Below, one piece after another: positions 27,844 through 37,221 of a stretch of 64,000 bases of DNA. A program made the translations under genes and the position numbers. The first letter of the stretch is position 1; every line of letters starts with the position of its first letter. Source of the DNA: Rhodopirellula sp. SM50 (lineage in GTDB: Bacteria > Planctomycetota > Planctomycetia > Pirellulales > Pirellulaceae); assembly GCF_002289565.1 (NCBI RefSeq), contig NZ_NTFY01000070.1:1-64000 (forward strand). The letters are read 5' to 3'. Below the pieces are notes generated by a model. The model did not search any database and was not told the DNA's origin. It saw nothing but the letters and a program-made list of their open reading frames with translations.

Positions 27844-27921
27844 GCGGAAAAGGGGTCAGGTACCAAAAATGCGAAGCACCCGTTGGGCCATTTGGTTTTT
27901 GGTACCTGACCCCTTTTCCGC
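27844..27921. repeat. Long perfect palindrome (family G) between rtcB and the NHL gene
   Basis: A 26-bp perfect stem: GCGGAAAAGGGGTCAGGTAC plus CAAAAA at 27844-27869 pairs with its exact complement at 27896-27921, around a 26-base loop. The KpnI-like GGTACC sits in each arm. It lies directly after rtcB in transcription order and contains T-rich arms, so it could terminate or stabilise the rtcB transcript. Single copy in the window. Confidence 0.9.
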
Positions 27922-27945
27922 TGACAGGCTGGAAGCCTATCCCAC
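27922..27945. repeat. Family C arm, copy C2
   Basis: TGACAGGCTGGAAGCCTATC directly follows the G palindrome. It is a single arm, without its partner. Other copies are at 17970-18034, 37017-37211 and 50235-50259. Confidence 0.8.
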
Positions 27946-27961
27946 TTGTTTTCCGCCCAGT

Positions 27962-29452
27962 CTAGTCGTCGGCGGCCGCGCCGTCTTTGATCACAAATTT
28001 CGCTTTCAACCGAGCAACCTCTTCGGCCAAGCCGGCCTGACGCACGCTCCGGAGCACCTCTTGAAAATCCTTGTACGCATCGGGTGCTTCGTCGCGGGGA
28101 TAGGCACTGCAATTGCTGATCACGTCATGCTCGGCGAGGCCTTGATCGATTTCGTGTTGCAGCAACTGTTTCTTGGCCTTGGTGCGGCTGAGCCGACGTC
28201 CGGCGCCGTGATTGACGCTAAACGCCGCGGCCGCCGCTCCCGCCTTTGCCACCATCACACTGGACCCATCGCGTGGATTTCCCGGCAACAGGATCGGGTG
28301 TCCGGTCGATTCAAACCGCGTGCCGACCAGTTGTGAATGCCCGGCCGGCAACGCGCGGGTGGCGCCCTTGCGATGGACCCATTGGACCTGTTCATCGATC
28401 GGTTCTTGACGGGCAATGTTGTGCGAAATGAAATAAACCAATTCACCGCGCACCCCGGGAAAGACTTCGCGGAACGCCTCCAGAACCAAGTCGTTGATCA
28501 GCAGATGATTGACGGTGGCGAAGTTGGCTCCCATTGCCATGTCACACAGATAGTCACGGCCTGCGGGTGAATCCACCGGCGCATAGACCAGTTGGGGGTC
28601 ACCGGCGGGGAACGCCAAACCCTGTTTTTGAAACACGGTTTTTAACGCACGGAACTGCGCAACGGCCAAGTCGTGCCCGAATCCACGTGAGCCGCAATGC
28701 GATAGAAAGGCGACGCAGCCATCTTTGAGTCCGAAGGCTTCGGCGATGTCGCGTTGCGAGTGGACCAGCTGGACCACCTCGGCTTCGCCGAAATGATTGC
28801 CGCCACCGTAGCTGCCCAGCTGACGATACTTGGATTCAATGCGATCGAGTTTATCGCGGGTCCGCCCCATCCATTCCAGCCGCGCCGCCAACGTGTCGCA
28901 GCTGCCATCGGGTGCCGTGTGAGACGCATCCTCGCAAGCATCGGCCCAGGATTTTGAGATCCCGAGTTTCTTCAGCACCTGTTTCGACGCCCCCTCGGTG
29001 GCGATTTGAAACCCGAGTTTGCCATCGACGCGGCGTGACTTGGGGGCATGGCGTTGCCCGCGTCCGGCACCGGTGGGGACACGTTTGCATATGGCGCGAA
29101 TCAGTTTTTTTCGAACCGGCAACGAATCGATCGCGTCGGCGGGCAAATCCATCTGCAACAGACTCATGCTGCACTTGATGTCGACGCCCACCGGACCGGG
29201 ATAGATGTGTGTGGGCGAAACCATCACACAGCCGACCGGCGCGCCGTAGCCGACATGGGCGTCGGGGTTGAGCACGACGCGTGACACACCCGGTGCGCGG
29301 CGGCTGTTGATCGCCTGGGCCAGTGTCTCGCCGCCGAACGATTGACGAATGGGCTCGGTACCAATCACGGTGATCGGCGATAGGTCATCGCCAACCGGAA
29401 GGGTCGCCAAGGCGTCCCCCGTGACGGTCATCATCTCGTGCGTCGTGTCCAC
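27962..29452 (-). CDS. rtcB: RtcB-type RNA 3'-phosphate ligase
   Basis: 496 residues. The RtcB motifs are all visible: metal-binding NPDAHVGYG and GVDIKCSM (Asp and Cys), SHCGSRGFGHDLA, FISHNIARQEPI, and the guanylylated His in SVNHGAGRRLSR. RtcB joins RNA 2',3'-cyclic phosphate or 3'-phosphate ends to 5'-OH ends using GTP and Mn2+, in RNA repair or tRNA splicing. No archease or RtcA is seen here. The GTG start at 29452 lies 3 bases after the TAA of the upstream CHAT gene, which suggests translational coupling; the ATGs seven and eight codons in are alternatives. Predicted cytoplasmic, whereas its operon partner has a signal peptide. Confidence 0.95.
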   Translation of the reverse strand: MDTTHEMMTVTGDALATLPVGDDLSPITVIGTEPIRQSFGGETLAQAINSRRAPGVSRVVLNPDAHVGYGAPVGCVMVSPTHIYPGPVGVDIKCSMSLLQMDLPADAIDSLPVRKKLIRAICKRVPTGAGRGQRHAPKSRRVDGKLGFQIATEGASKQVLKKLGISKSWADACEDASHTAPDGSCDTLAARLEWMGRTRDKLDRIESKYRQLGSYGGGNHFGEAEVVQLVHSQRDIAEAFGLKDGCVAFLSHCGSRGFGHDLAVAQFRALKTVFQKQGLAFPAGDPQLVYAPVDSPAGRDYLCDMAMGANFATVNHLLINDLVLEAFREVFPGVRGELVYFISHNIARQEPIDEQVQWVHRKGATRALPAGHSQLVGTRFESTGHPILLPGNPRDGSSVMVAKAGAAAAAFSVNHGAGRRLSRTKAKKQLLQHEIDQGLAEHDVISNCSAYPRDEAPDAYKDFQEVLRSVRQAGLAEEVARLKAKFVIKDGAAADD

Positions 29453-29455
29453 GCG

Positions 29456-32416
29456 TTAATTCAGCGGTGCGGCGTGCAGGTAAGTGGACCAGAAAAACGG
29501 TTCCTCTCCGGTCAGTGTCTCCCGTTCTTGATCGGATCCGGACAAGGTAGGTTCGCCCAAAGGCGAAATTTCACTACGGCGGAGGACACTCTTGGCTCGC
29601 GCAAAAGCATCGGCGGCGCCCAAAAACGGCAACTCTTGGACATATTCACGCAACAGGGTCGCCGTCGATTCTCCGCCCACCGCCCAGCGGCTGAGGATCA
29701 CATCGCGGACACCGCTGTACTGAAACGCGGCGATCGTGTGCATGATCTCGTGGCCCGAGACCCCCTGGCTGGTGTCCAGGTTGGAACGAAAACCGGGCAA
29801 GAACACAGTGGTGGGCGTTCCCGGGGGATACCCCAACCAGGATCGCAGTCGGCCTTGTCGCAAGGACGCTTCGTACGCGGCAAGCGGCGAATCGAGCACC
29901 GAAGCGGGGTTGGGCGTCACCGGTTCGCCGACCAGCAGATGCCCCGCAACGTCGCCACTACGGCTGGTGGGGATCGACGCATCGGCGGGCAAACGGACGG
30001 CGGCACCGGCGTGAATGGAATCGAGGATCGATTTCACCAAGGATGCATTGGTTTCCGCGTCGCGTGGGGCGAAGAATTTTCCGGCCGTCATGGCGATGAC
30101 GGGGTTGGTGGTTTTCAAAGCCGTCGGATAGATCGCCAGCGAAGGTGTGGCGGCGTAAGAGACTTTGATCGAATCGCCCAGCAACGGCGAATCTCGATCG
30201 TCTGTCGGCAGCAGTTCAAAGGGCAGGTACCAAAGCAGCGAATCGGGGATCACGACCAGATGTTTGATTCCCGCCAATCGCCCGGTGACCAGCGGCCCGG
30301 TGCCGGTCGCGATCAGACGGTCGCGCAAGGCGACCGCGTCGTCTCGCCAGCGATCGTCTTCGGGCAGCCGGGCGCCACGCGTCGGTGCCGCCCCGATCCC
30401 GCGCGTCAGCTTGGCGATTTCGCCGGCGATGCGGCTGGAACCCTTGATCGGCCAATAGGTGGATTTCTGTTTGGTGCACAGCACGACGTGGAGCACATTT
30501 CCGTCCTCGTAAAACGCCAGGATGCCGACATCGTCGGCCAGCACCGCTGTGGGTTGTTTGTCATCGAGCGGATGAGGCATCACGACGGGCAGCTCGTTGC
30601 GGTCGATGGCAATCGCCCACGCTTGAGCGTCGAGTTGATCGATGCGGTTTTGCACGAGCGCCGGATCGGCGCCGGCGGCGGGCTTGGCATCCAAACCGGC
30701 TTTGGCGGCGTTGCGGAGGTCACGAATGGATTTATCGGCGGCGTTGCGAAATTCAACGACCTTCTTTTCCAGCAGTTCGTCCGGCATTCGCGAGAGCGCA
30801 CGCACTTGCATCACGCGTCCGCCCAACGGCAACTGGCTGCGGATCCGTCCCGCCTGCAGGTCTTCGATGCGGGCGAGCACGTCTTGGCCGCTGTCACGTG
30901 AGGCCGCGGTACGCAATCTGGCCAGCCGCAGCATCTCGCGATCGGCGATCACGCCGGCGATGGCATCGACGGGGTCACGCCGCCAAACTTCGATTCCGGG
31001 ATCATCGGCATAGCGAGACAACAAGACATCGGCGGACTGGCCATCCAGATTTCGGCCCAACGCCAACCGCACACGCTGCAATTGATACAGTCGCGGCATC
31101 GAGATCAGCGACCGTTTTCGCAACCGGCTGTTGGTCGCAAACTGAAAGATCTGTGACAAGCTTTCGTCCCAGGGACGGGCCGCACCGGAATCAGCCGATG
31201 TGTTGGCCGCGCGGGTGGCCAAGCGGGCCGCGACATAGGCGCCATAGGCATCCAGCCGGGGTTGAAAAACGTCGCGCCGCATCGCGATCGATTTCGCTTC
31301 GCCCAATCGCGCCTGGGCCGAGGCAAAATCGCCCGCCGTGACGGCGGCATCCGCCGAAGCGATCAGGCAGTGCAGGGCGGCCAGTCGCGATTTCCGCAGC
31401 AGGTTGGTCGCGGCGACTTGCCCGGCCTGTTGGACCACCGCGGCGTCTTTGGCCGTCGCGCAACCGGCAGCCAACTGCAACGCTTCGCCGACCCATTCGA
31501 AATAATCCATCGACGCGGCCTGGTTCGTGATCGCCAAACACAATGGAATCGCCGCGGCGGGTTTGTCCGATCCGGCCAGCGCCGATGCGGCGCACAGCCC
31601 GGTGATCGGCGTGATCGGGTGAACGCCCCCGTTGTACATCGCCTTGGTCGCGGCATCGGTCACGGCGTCTTCATCTTGCATCGCGCCGAAACGCTCGGCC
31701 GCCCGCATCGCACCGATCAAACTTCGCGCGATCGGCAATTGCAGCCCCGCAGGATACTTGGTGCTATCGAGCAACTGCGTCGCCAACGCGTCGCCTTCGG
31801 CAAGCGGCCCCAGAATGATGCGGCGACGGTAGGACGCGATCGCCAGCCCGCGCAAGATTTCAATCGCGTCGATCGGCTTGATGTTCAACTCTTCGATGTT
31901 GCCGCCCAGGGCCAATCGGGCTTCGGTCAATTGCTCACCGGAGTAAAATTTAATCGTTCGGGTGACGGGCAATCGATTGACCGCGTTGGCCTCAGGCCAC
32001 AAGTACTGCTTCGGTGCGTTTTTGAACTGCGACATCAAGACTTCCGACCACACCGGTCGCCCCAGCCAACCGCGATATCGAATCGCGATTTTCAACGACA
32101 TATCCAGACTCTGCATCGCGCCTTCCAAGTCGCCGAGTCGGTACTGGCATTCGCCCATCATTGCGAACACCGGAATCGCATCGATCCAATGCCCGTTGAT
32201 GTCTTTGCGGGTCCGCGCGATCGCAACGTCAAAGGCGTCCATCGCCCGTTCCAAATCGCCGCTGCGGTAAACTTCCAAGGCGAAGTAATACTCCGGCGAC
32301 GGATAACCGCTGCCCATCGGTTCGCGACCCAAGCTCGGTCCCAGCCCCGCGCCTTGGCCGAACGCCGTCTCCGAGACAGCGAGCGACACGACCAACAACA
32401 ACATTGCGGAAAACAT
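29456..32416 (-). CDS. Exported TPR and CHAT-domain protein
   Basis: 986 residues. Start ATG at 32416 with signal peptide MFSAMLLLVVSLAVSETAFG. Upstream open frame to 32596 is only translated repeat A6. Residues ~50-170 hold TPR-like repeats (SPEYYFALEVYRSGDLERAMDAFDVA, GECQYRLGDLEGAMQSLDMSL), followed by long helical repeats to ~600. The C-terminal ~300 residues are a CHAT (caspase-like) domain: VVIPDSLLWYLPFELLP, VILSRWAVGG and FFWSTYLHAA. The strand that normally ends in the catalytic Cys (VVLSACET type) reads VFLPGFRS, with Phe876 at the Cys position, so protease activity is probably lost. A candidate His is in AGHLLVG. The rtcB gene follows 3 bases downstream. Function unknown; a scaffold role is inferred. 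Confidence 0.82.
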   Translation of the reverse strand: MFSAMLLLVVSLAVSETAFGQGAGLGPSLGREPMGSGYPSPEYYFALEVYRSGDLERAMDAFDVAIARTRKDINGHWIDAIPVFAMMGECQYRLGDLEGAMQSLDMSLKIAIRYRGWLGRPVWSEVLMSQFKNAPKQYLWPEANAVNRLPVTRTIKFYSGEQLTEARLALGGNIEELNIKPIDAIEILRGLAIASYRRRIILGPLAEGDALATQLLDSTKYPAGLQLPIARSLIGAMRAAERFGAMQDEDAVTDAATKAMYNGGVHPITPITGLCAASALAGSDKPAAAIPLCLAITNQAASMDYFEWVGEALQLAAGCATAKDAAVVQQAGQVAATNLLRKSRLAALHCLIASADAAVTAGDFASAQARLGEAKSIAMRRDVFQPRLDAYGAYVAARLATRAANTSADSGAARPWDESLSQIFQFATNSRLRKRSLISMPRLYQLQRVRLALGRNLDGQSADVLLSRYADDPGIEVWRRDPVDAIAGVIADREMLRLARLRTAASRDSGQDVLARIEDLQAGRIRSQLPLGGRVMQVRALSRMPDELLEKKVVEFRNAADKSIRDLRNAAKAGLDAKPAAGADPALVQNRIDQLDAQAWAIAIDRNELPVVMPHPLDDKQPTAVLADDVGILAFYEDGNVLHVVLCTKQKSTYWPIKGSSRIAGEIAKLTRGIGAAPTRGARLPEDDRWRDDAVALRDRLIATGTGPLVTGRLAGIKHLVVIPDSLLWYLPFELLPTDDRDSPLLGDSIKVSYAATPSLAIYPTALKTTNPVIAMTAGKFFAPRDAETNASLVKSILDSIHAGAAVRLPADASIPTSRSGDVAGHLLVGEPVTPNPASVLDSPLAAYEASLRQGRLRSWLGYPPGTPTTVFLPGFRSNLDTSQGVSGHEIMHTIAAFQYSGVRDVILSRWAVGGESTATLLREYVQELPFLGAADAFARAKSVLRRSEISPLGEPTLSGSDQERETLTGEEPFFWSTYLHAAPLN

Positions 32417-32431
32417 GCGGCCCGAGCGGCT

Positions 32432-32560
32432 ACGCTGTGAAGCATTCTTTAGCGGTAGGGCGCGAGCCCTCCGGTGTTTTGGCAAAGATGAAGAACCGGT
32501 GGGCTCGCGCCCTGCCGCTAAAACCTCAACCAACACATGGAAAAAATGCTTCACAGCGTT
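32432..32560. repeat. Family A palindrome, copy A6, in the CHAT gene leader
   Basis: Arms ACGCTGTGAAGCATT and AATGCTTCACAGCGT outside, GGCGCGAGCCCTCCGGT and ACCGGTGGGCTCGCGCC inside. It ends 16 bases before the CHAT start codon, so a transcript from further upstream would carry it as a large 5' hairpin. The 552-bp spacer 32417-32968 also holds copy F2 and no gene. Confidence 0.88.
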
Positions 32561-32843
32561 ACCCGAGCGGGTCGAAGAGAAGAATCGCGCCATCATGCTG
32601 GTGTGCCTTTTGGGATTTCAGCTGGGGAGAATTCGGTTCACCGACTCAATCCGGGTCGATGGCCCAGGAACGAGAGCGGCACGTGCGCGTGCGAGGCAAC
32701 ACGGCGCGGGGGCTTTTAGTTTACGCCACGGTTAGGCTGCGGTCGAATCTCTGGACTCGGGCTGGCGCGGAGATCGCGATGTGAGAGATGGGTTTGCCAA
32801 ACCGACGGCCCCCCCTAGAAAAACGGGGATTCTGAAAAAATGG

Positions 32844-32917
32844 CCCACCGATGGCAGCGCGAACCCACGGATATCGGTCGGAAGGACTATCCGTGGGTTC
32901 GCGCTGCTATCGGTGGG
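32844..32917. repeat. Family F palindrome, copy F2
   Basis: CCCACCGATGGCAGCGCG pairs with CGCGCTGCTATCGGTGGG; inner arms ACCCACGGATA and TATCCGTGGGT. It sits downstream of the UxaA-family gene stop. Confidence 0.85.
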
Positions 32918-32968
32918 TTTCTTTCCGTAGCGACGGCCCCTGAAGTGAACGGCCCCCAAGACTCCCCG

Positions 32969-34531
32969 TCACAGGGTGGGGCCGACGGTCCAGGGGACAA
33001 ATTCATGGTCGCCGAAGCCGTTTCGCTCGCTGGCCGTTCGTTCGCCACTTGCCACCCGCAAGGCGAATTCAAAGAATTCGTCGCCGAGTTGCTCGATCGA
33101 TTTGCCGGCGATCGCTTCGCCGGCGTCCAGATCCATGTCGTCGCGCATGCGGTGAAACAGTTCGCTGTTGGAGGCGACCTTGATCACCGGGGCCGGCTTG
33201 CAGCCGAAACAACTGCCGCGGCCGGTGGAAAACATCACCAAATTCGCTCCGCCGGCGACCTTTCCGGTCACGCTGGCGGGGTCAAACCCCGGCGTGTCCA
33301 TCACCGTCAGCCCCTTGGCGGTCACACGTTCGGCATAGTCATACACCGCTTCCAAGGCCGTCGAGCCGCTTTTGGAAACCGCACCGAGCGATTTTTCGGT
33401 GATCGTCGACAGCCCGCCCGCTTTGTTTCCGACCGAAGGGTTGTTGTTCAGCTCGCCGCCGTAGTGGGCCACGTACCGCTGCCACCAGTGCAACAAGTCG
33501 ACCAGTTTCTGCGCGACCTCTGGCGACCGACTGCGATCGCACAGCAAGTGCTCGGCGCCATACAGTTCGGTCGTTTCCGAGATGATCGACGTACCGCCGC
33601 AAGCCACCACTCGATCGGAAACGATTCCGATGGCCGGATTGGCGGTGATTCCGGAATAGCCGTCACTGCCGCCACATTCGACGGCGATTGACAGCGCCGA
33701 GGCATCGGCGGTGGTACGGGTGGCTTGATTGGCCAAATCCAACACCTGCTCGAGCATCCGTTCGCCGCGGGCGATGGTGGCCTGCGATCCGCCTTCGGTT
33801 TGCATGGTCAACATCGGCACACCGTCGTCACGGGTCAAGGGCCGGCCGTCGGGAGCATACAGCGGAACGATCCCATGGTGCCCGGCGAGATAGGCGGGCG
33901 TGTTTTGCTCGCACCCCAAGCCGATGATCAGCCGTCCGCCGACGTTGGGATGGTCGGCATAACCGGCCATCGTTCGCGCGATCATCTGATGTTTGCGGCC
34001 GTCGTACTCGATCGCACAGCCGGTGGTGTGCGAGGCCGCGAACACGCCGTCGACATTGGGCCAACGTCGCAGACGCTGTTCGTCAAATCGCGCCACGATC
34101 TTGTGACAAACCGTCGCGCTACAATTGACCGTTGACAAGACGGCCACGTAGTTGCGTGTGCCGATTCGCCCATCGGGTCGAACGTAACCCTGGAAAGAAC
34201 GTCGCAGGGGCAAAGGTTTCGCGGGCGGGTTGGTCGACGCGATCGTCTCGGCAACGCGGTGCCGGTCTTGCAAATTATGGGTGTGGACGTGGCACCCTGG
34301 TTGGATGGATTCCCGAGCGATCCCGATCGGTTGGCCGTACTTGCGGACCGGCGTCTGGGCGGGGATGGGGCGAATCGCAAACTTGTGCCCGGTCGGAATC
34401 GGGCCGGCCAGCGTGATCGGGTTTCCGTCGACCCGCAGCACCTGTCCGGCGACGAGCGGGTTGGTCGCAATGACCACGTTGTCGTCGGCGTGCAATCGAA
34501 GGTAGTCGGGCATTTCTTTGACGTTGCTCAT
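32969..34531 (-). CDS. UxaA-family (altronate/galactarate) dehydratase
   Basis: 520 residues. The N-terminal ~90 residues form a SAF-type domain (LRLHADDNVVIATNPLVAG), and the rest matches the altronate dehydratase family: GYVRPDGRIGTRNYVAVLSTVNCSATV, HTTGCAIE, GLGCEQNT, ECGGSDGYSGITANPA, MFSTGRGSCFGCKPAPVIKV and EFVPWTVGP at the C-terminus. The Cys residues probably bind iron. The reaction class is dehydration of a hexonate or hexarate to a 2-keto-3-deoxy sugar acid in uronate catabolism. The ATG at 34531 (MSNVKEMPDYLRL) was chosen; upstream frame to 34690 lacks conservation. No other uronate pathway gene is adjacent, so the exact sugar acid is open. Confidence 0.88.
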   Translation of the reverse strand: MSNVKEMPDYLRLHADDNVVIATNPLVAGQVLRVDGNPITLAGPIPTGHKFAIRPIPAQTPVRKYGQPIGIARESIQPGCHVHTHNLQDRHRVAETIASTNPPAKPLPLRRSFQGYVRPDGRIGTRNYVAVLSTVNCSATVCHKIVARFDEQRLRRWPNVDGVFAASHTTGCAIEYDGRKHQMIARTMAGYADHPNVGGRLIIGLGCEQNTPAYLAGHHGIVPLYAPDGRPLTRDDGVPMLTMQTEGGSQATIARGERMLEQVLDLANQATRTTADASALSIAVECGGSDGYSGITANPAIGIVSDRVVACGGTSIISETTELYGAEHLLCDRSRSPEVAQKLVDLLHWWQRYVAHYGGELNNNPSVGNKAGGLSTITEKSLGAVSKSGSTALEAVYDYAERVTAKGLTVMDTPGFDPASVTGKVAGGANLVMFSTGRGSCFGCKPAPVIKVASNSELFHRMRDDMDLDAGEAIAGKSIEQLGDEFFEFALRVASGERTASERNGFGDHEFVPWTVGPTL

Positions 34532-34814
34532 CACGTAATCACGCTGCCTATGGTTCCGGCGCCCGCGGCGCGAACGTATATTCGCGGACCCGTAGCCGCA
34601 GCACCAGGGTACAGCATTTGCTGGGATGTTTGCCGCAGGGACAGTCTTCCTTTGCGAAGGGCGTCTGTCGCTGACGACCTGTCCTTGCAATCAAGCTTTG
34701 GGGCTCACAGGCTTCGGGGCGTCTCGGCAGCTGGAGCTGTCGGGAACTGGGGTTCGGGCTGACGAAGCCGTCCCACCGATACATCGTCTTCCACGCACGC
34801 GGATCGAAACCTCG

Positions 34815-36002
34815 ATGAAAATCCACGAATACCAAGGCAAAGAACTTTTCCGACGGGCCGGTGTGCCGGTCTTGGACGGCGTCGTCGCCACCACGCCCGA
34901 TGAAGCTGCCGCGGCGTATGAGAAACTGGGTGGCCCGATCGCAGTGGTCAAGGCACAGATCCACGCCGGTGGACGGGGCAAGGGCACGATCATCGACAAC
35001 CCGAAACAGCACGGTGTGGTGCTGGCCAAAAGCGCCGACGAAGCTCGAGCGGCCGCGGCCGGATTGCTGGGAAAAAAACTGGTCACCATCCAGACCGGAC
35101 CGGCTGGCCAGACCGTCAACAAGGTGTTCGTCGAAGCCGGCTGTGACATCGCCCGCGAACTGTACTTGGGAATCGTGCTCGATCGCGCCGTCGCCAAACC
35201 CGTGCTGATGGTCAGCACCGAAGGCGGCATGGAGATCGAAACGGTTGCCGAAAAGACACCCGGACTGATCCACAAAGAACACTTCGACCCGGCCGTCGGT
35301 CTCGAAGCCTATCAAGTGCGAAAGCTCTGCAAGAAGTTGGGCATCGGCGGCGCGGCAGCCAAGGCGGCGGCGAAGTTCATGCCGGCGATGTGCCGATTCT
35401 ACGTCGATTCCGATTGCGAATTGGCCGAAGTCAACCCGCTGGTCATCACCGGCGATAACCAAATGATCGCCCTGGACGCCAAGATCACCTTCGACAACAA
35501 CGCCCTGTTCCGCCATCCCGACTACACCGACCTGCGTGACCTGGCCGAAGAGGAAGAGAGCGAACTCCGCGCCGGCAATGCCGGACTGAGCTATGTGAAA
35601 CTGGAAGGCAACATCGGCTGCCTGGTCAATGGTGCCGGGTTGGCGATGTCCACCATGGACATCATCAAGTACCACGGCGGCCAGCCGGCAAACTTCTTGG
35701 ACGTCGGCGGCAGCGCCAACACCGAACAAGTCACCGAAGCGTTTCGGATCCTGTTGTCCGACCCCAACGTCAAAGGCGTGCTGGTCAACATCTTTGGCGG
35801 AATCGCCCGCTGCACCACCATCGCCGGTGCACTGATCGAGGCCAGCAAGACCGTCGGCTTTGACGTCCCACTGGTGGTTCGCTTGGAAGGCACCGAAGTC
35901 GAAGAGGGACGCAAGATGTTGGCCGAAAGCGACGTCGATGTCATCAACGCAACCGACATCACCGACGCGGCAAAGAAGATCGTCGCCGCGACCGGGGTTT
36001 GA
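34815..36002 (+). CDS. sucC: Succinyl-CoA synthetase beta subunit
   Basis: 395 residues starting [19 protein letters not shown], the standard SucC N-terminus. ATP-grasp features include [12 protein letters not shown], and the CoA-ligase part has [13 protein letters not shown] and [14 protein letters not shown]. With SucD it converts succinyl-CoA to succinate with nucleoside triphosphate formation in the TCA cycle. The start at 34815 gives the usual length; upstream frame is unrelated sequence. sucD begins 126 bases downstream. The spacer contains no family A to F repeat, consistent with an intact operon. It is divergent from the UxaA-family gene. Confidence 0.96.
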   Translation: MKIHEYQGKELFRRAGVPVLDGVVATTPDEAAAAYEKLGGPIAVVKAQIHAGGRGKGTIIDNPKQHGVVLAKSADEARAAAAGLLGKKLVTIQTGPAGQTVNKVFVEAGCDIARELYLGIVLDRAVAKPVLMVSTEGGMEIETVAEKTPGLIHKEHFDPAVGLEAYQVRKLCKKLGIGGAAAKAAAKFMPAMCRFYVDSDCELAEVNPLVITGDNQMIALDAKITFDNNALFRHPDYTDLRDLAEEEESELRAGNAGLSYVKLEGNIGCLVNGAGLAMSTMDIIKYHGGQPANFLDVGGSANTEQVTEAFRILLSDPNVKGVLVNIFGGIARCTTIAGALIEASKTVGFDVPLVVRLEGTEVEEGRKMLAESDVDVINATDITDAAKKIVAATGV

Positions 36003-36128
36003 TCCCAATTTTGAAACCCGAGCGCTCAAGTTTCATCTGGAAAGCTTGAGAGCTGAAATCCGAAGTGCTGCACTTCGTTTCACCATTCAACCAATCGCAC
36101 ACCTGACTCGACTGAGACGAACCTTCCG

Positions 36129-37001
36129 ATGAGTATTTTGATTGACGCGAGTACGAAAGTCATCTGCCAGGGCATCACCGGCAGTGCGGGCAAATTCCAC
36201 ACCCTGGGCTGCCGCGATTACGGCACCCAGTTGGTCGGCGGCGTGACGCCGGGCAAAGGCGGCCAAGACGTCGAGGGGATCCCCGTTTTTGACACCGTCG
36301 AAGAAGCCGTCGCTGAAACCGGCGCCGACGCGACCATGATCTTTGTCCCCCCGCCGTTCACCGCCGATGCCATCCTGGAAGCGCTCGATGCCGGCATCAA
36401 GGTGATTGCCGCGATCACCGAAGGCGTGCCGGTCATCGACATGGTGCGGGTCTACGAAAAGGTCCGGGCCAGCGACGCGGTGCTGATCGGCCCCAACTGC
36501 CCCGGCTTGATCACCCCCGGCCAGTGCAAGATCGGAATCATGCCCGGCTACATTCACAACCCCGGCAAAGTCGGCGTGATGAGCCGCAGTGGGACGCTGA
36601 CTTACGAAGCCGTTTGGCAAACCTCCGCGCTCGGACTCGGGCAAAGCACCTGCGTCGGCCTGGGTGGGGACCCGATCGTGGGAACCAGCTTTATCGATCT
36701 GCTGAAACGCTACCAGGCGGATGATCAGACCGAAGCAATCCTGATGATCGGCGAGATCGGCGGATCGGCCGAAGAAGAAGCCGCTGCGTTCGTCAAGGAA
36801 CACGTCACCAAACCGGTCGCGGCGTTCATCGCCGGCCGGACCGCACCTCCCGGAAAACGCATGGGCCACGCCGGTGCCATCATCAGTGGCGGAAAAGGCA
36901 CGGCGACGGAAAAGGTTGCCGCACTGGAAGCCGCCGGCATCACCGTCGCCCCGACCCCGGCCGACATGGGCCAAGCGGTCGTCGATGCGATGAAAGGCTA
37001 A
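36129..37001 (+). CDS. sucD: Succinyl-CoA synthetase alpha subunit
   Basis: 290 residues and normal family length. It begins [24 protein letters not shown], a CoA-binding Rossmann domain. [19 protein letters not shown] and [14 protein letters not shown] are family hallmarks, and the phosphorylated catalytic His lies in [16 protein letters not shown]. It forms the succinyl-CoA synthetase heterodimer or tetramer with SucC from the gene upstream. Family C and B repeats follow the stop codon and may mark the end of the operon. Confidence 0.96.
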   Translation: MSILIDASTKVICQGITGSAGKFHTLGCRDYGTQLVGGVTPGKGGQDVEGIPVFDTVEEAVAETGADATMIFVPPPFTADAILEALDAGIKVIAAITEGVPVIDMVRVYEKVRASDAVLIGPNCPGLITPGQCKIGIMPGYIHNPGKVGVMSRSGTLTYEAVWQTSALGLGQSTCVGLGGDPIVGTSFIDLLKRYQADDQTEAILMIGEIGGSAEEEAAAFVKEHVTKPVAAFIAGRTAPPGKRMGHAGAIISGGKGTATEKVAALEAAGITVAPTPADMGQAVVDAMKG

Positions 37002-37016
37002 ACGCGCGGACAAAAA

Positions 37017-37211
37017 AGTGGGATAGGCTTCCAGCCTGTCGATGCTGAAATGACTTGCCGCCCACCTCGTTCCCCGGCTCCCGCCTGGGAACGCGAGGCC
37101 ACGGAGGCTCCCGCCTCCGGCAGAGGCCAGGCAGAGCCTTGTCACGAGTCGAAGTGGGATAGGCTTCCAGCCTGTCGATGCTGAAATGACAGGCTGGAAG
37201 CCTATCCCACT
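37017..37211. repeat. Family C copies C3 and C4 flanking a family B element
   Basis: GTGGGATAGGCTTCCAGCC occurs at 37019 and again near 37155. The second is followed at 37188-37211 by its exact complement, giving a 24-bp perfect inverted repeat with loop GATGCTGAAAT. Between them (about 37069-37150) lies a diverged family B element with GGGAACGCGAGGCCACGGAG. Sits between the 3' ends of sucD and the arrestin-like gene. Confidence 0.85.
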
Positions 37212-37221
37212 GGCGGCCCGC

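Noticed and set aside
32417-32596. N-terminal extension of the CHAT protein
   Set aside because: It is the translation of family A repeat A6, and the signal peptide begins at the ATG at 32416.
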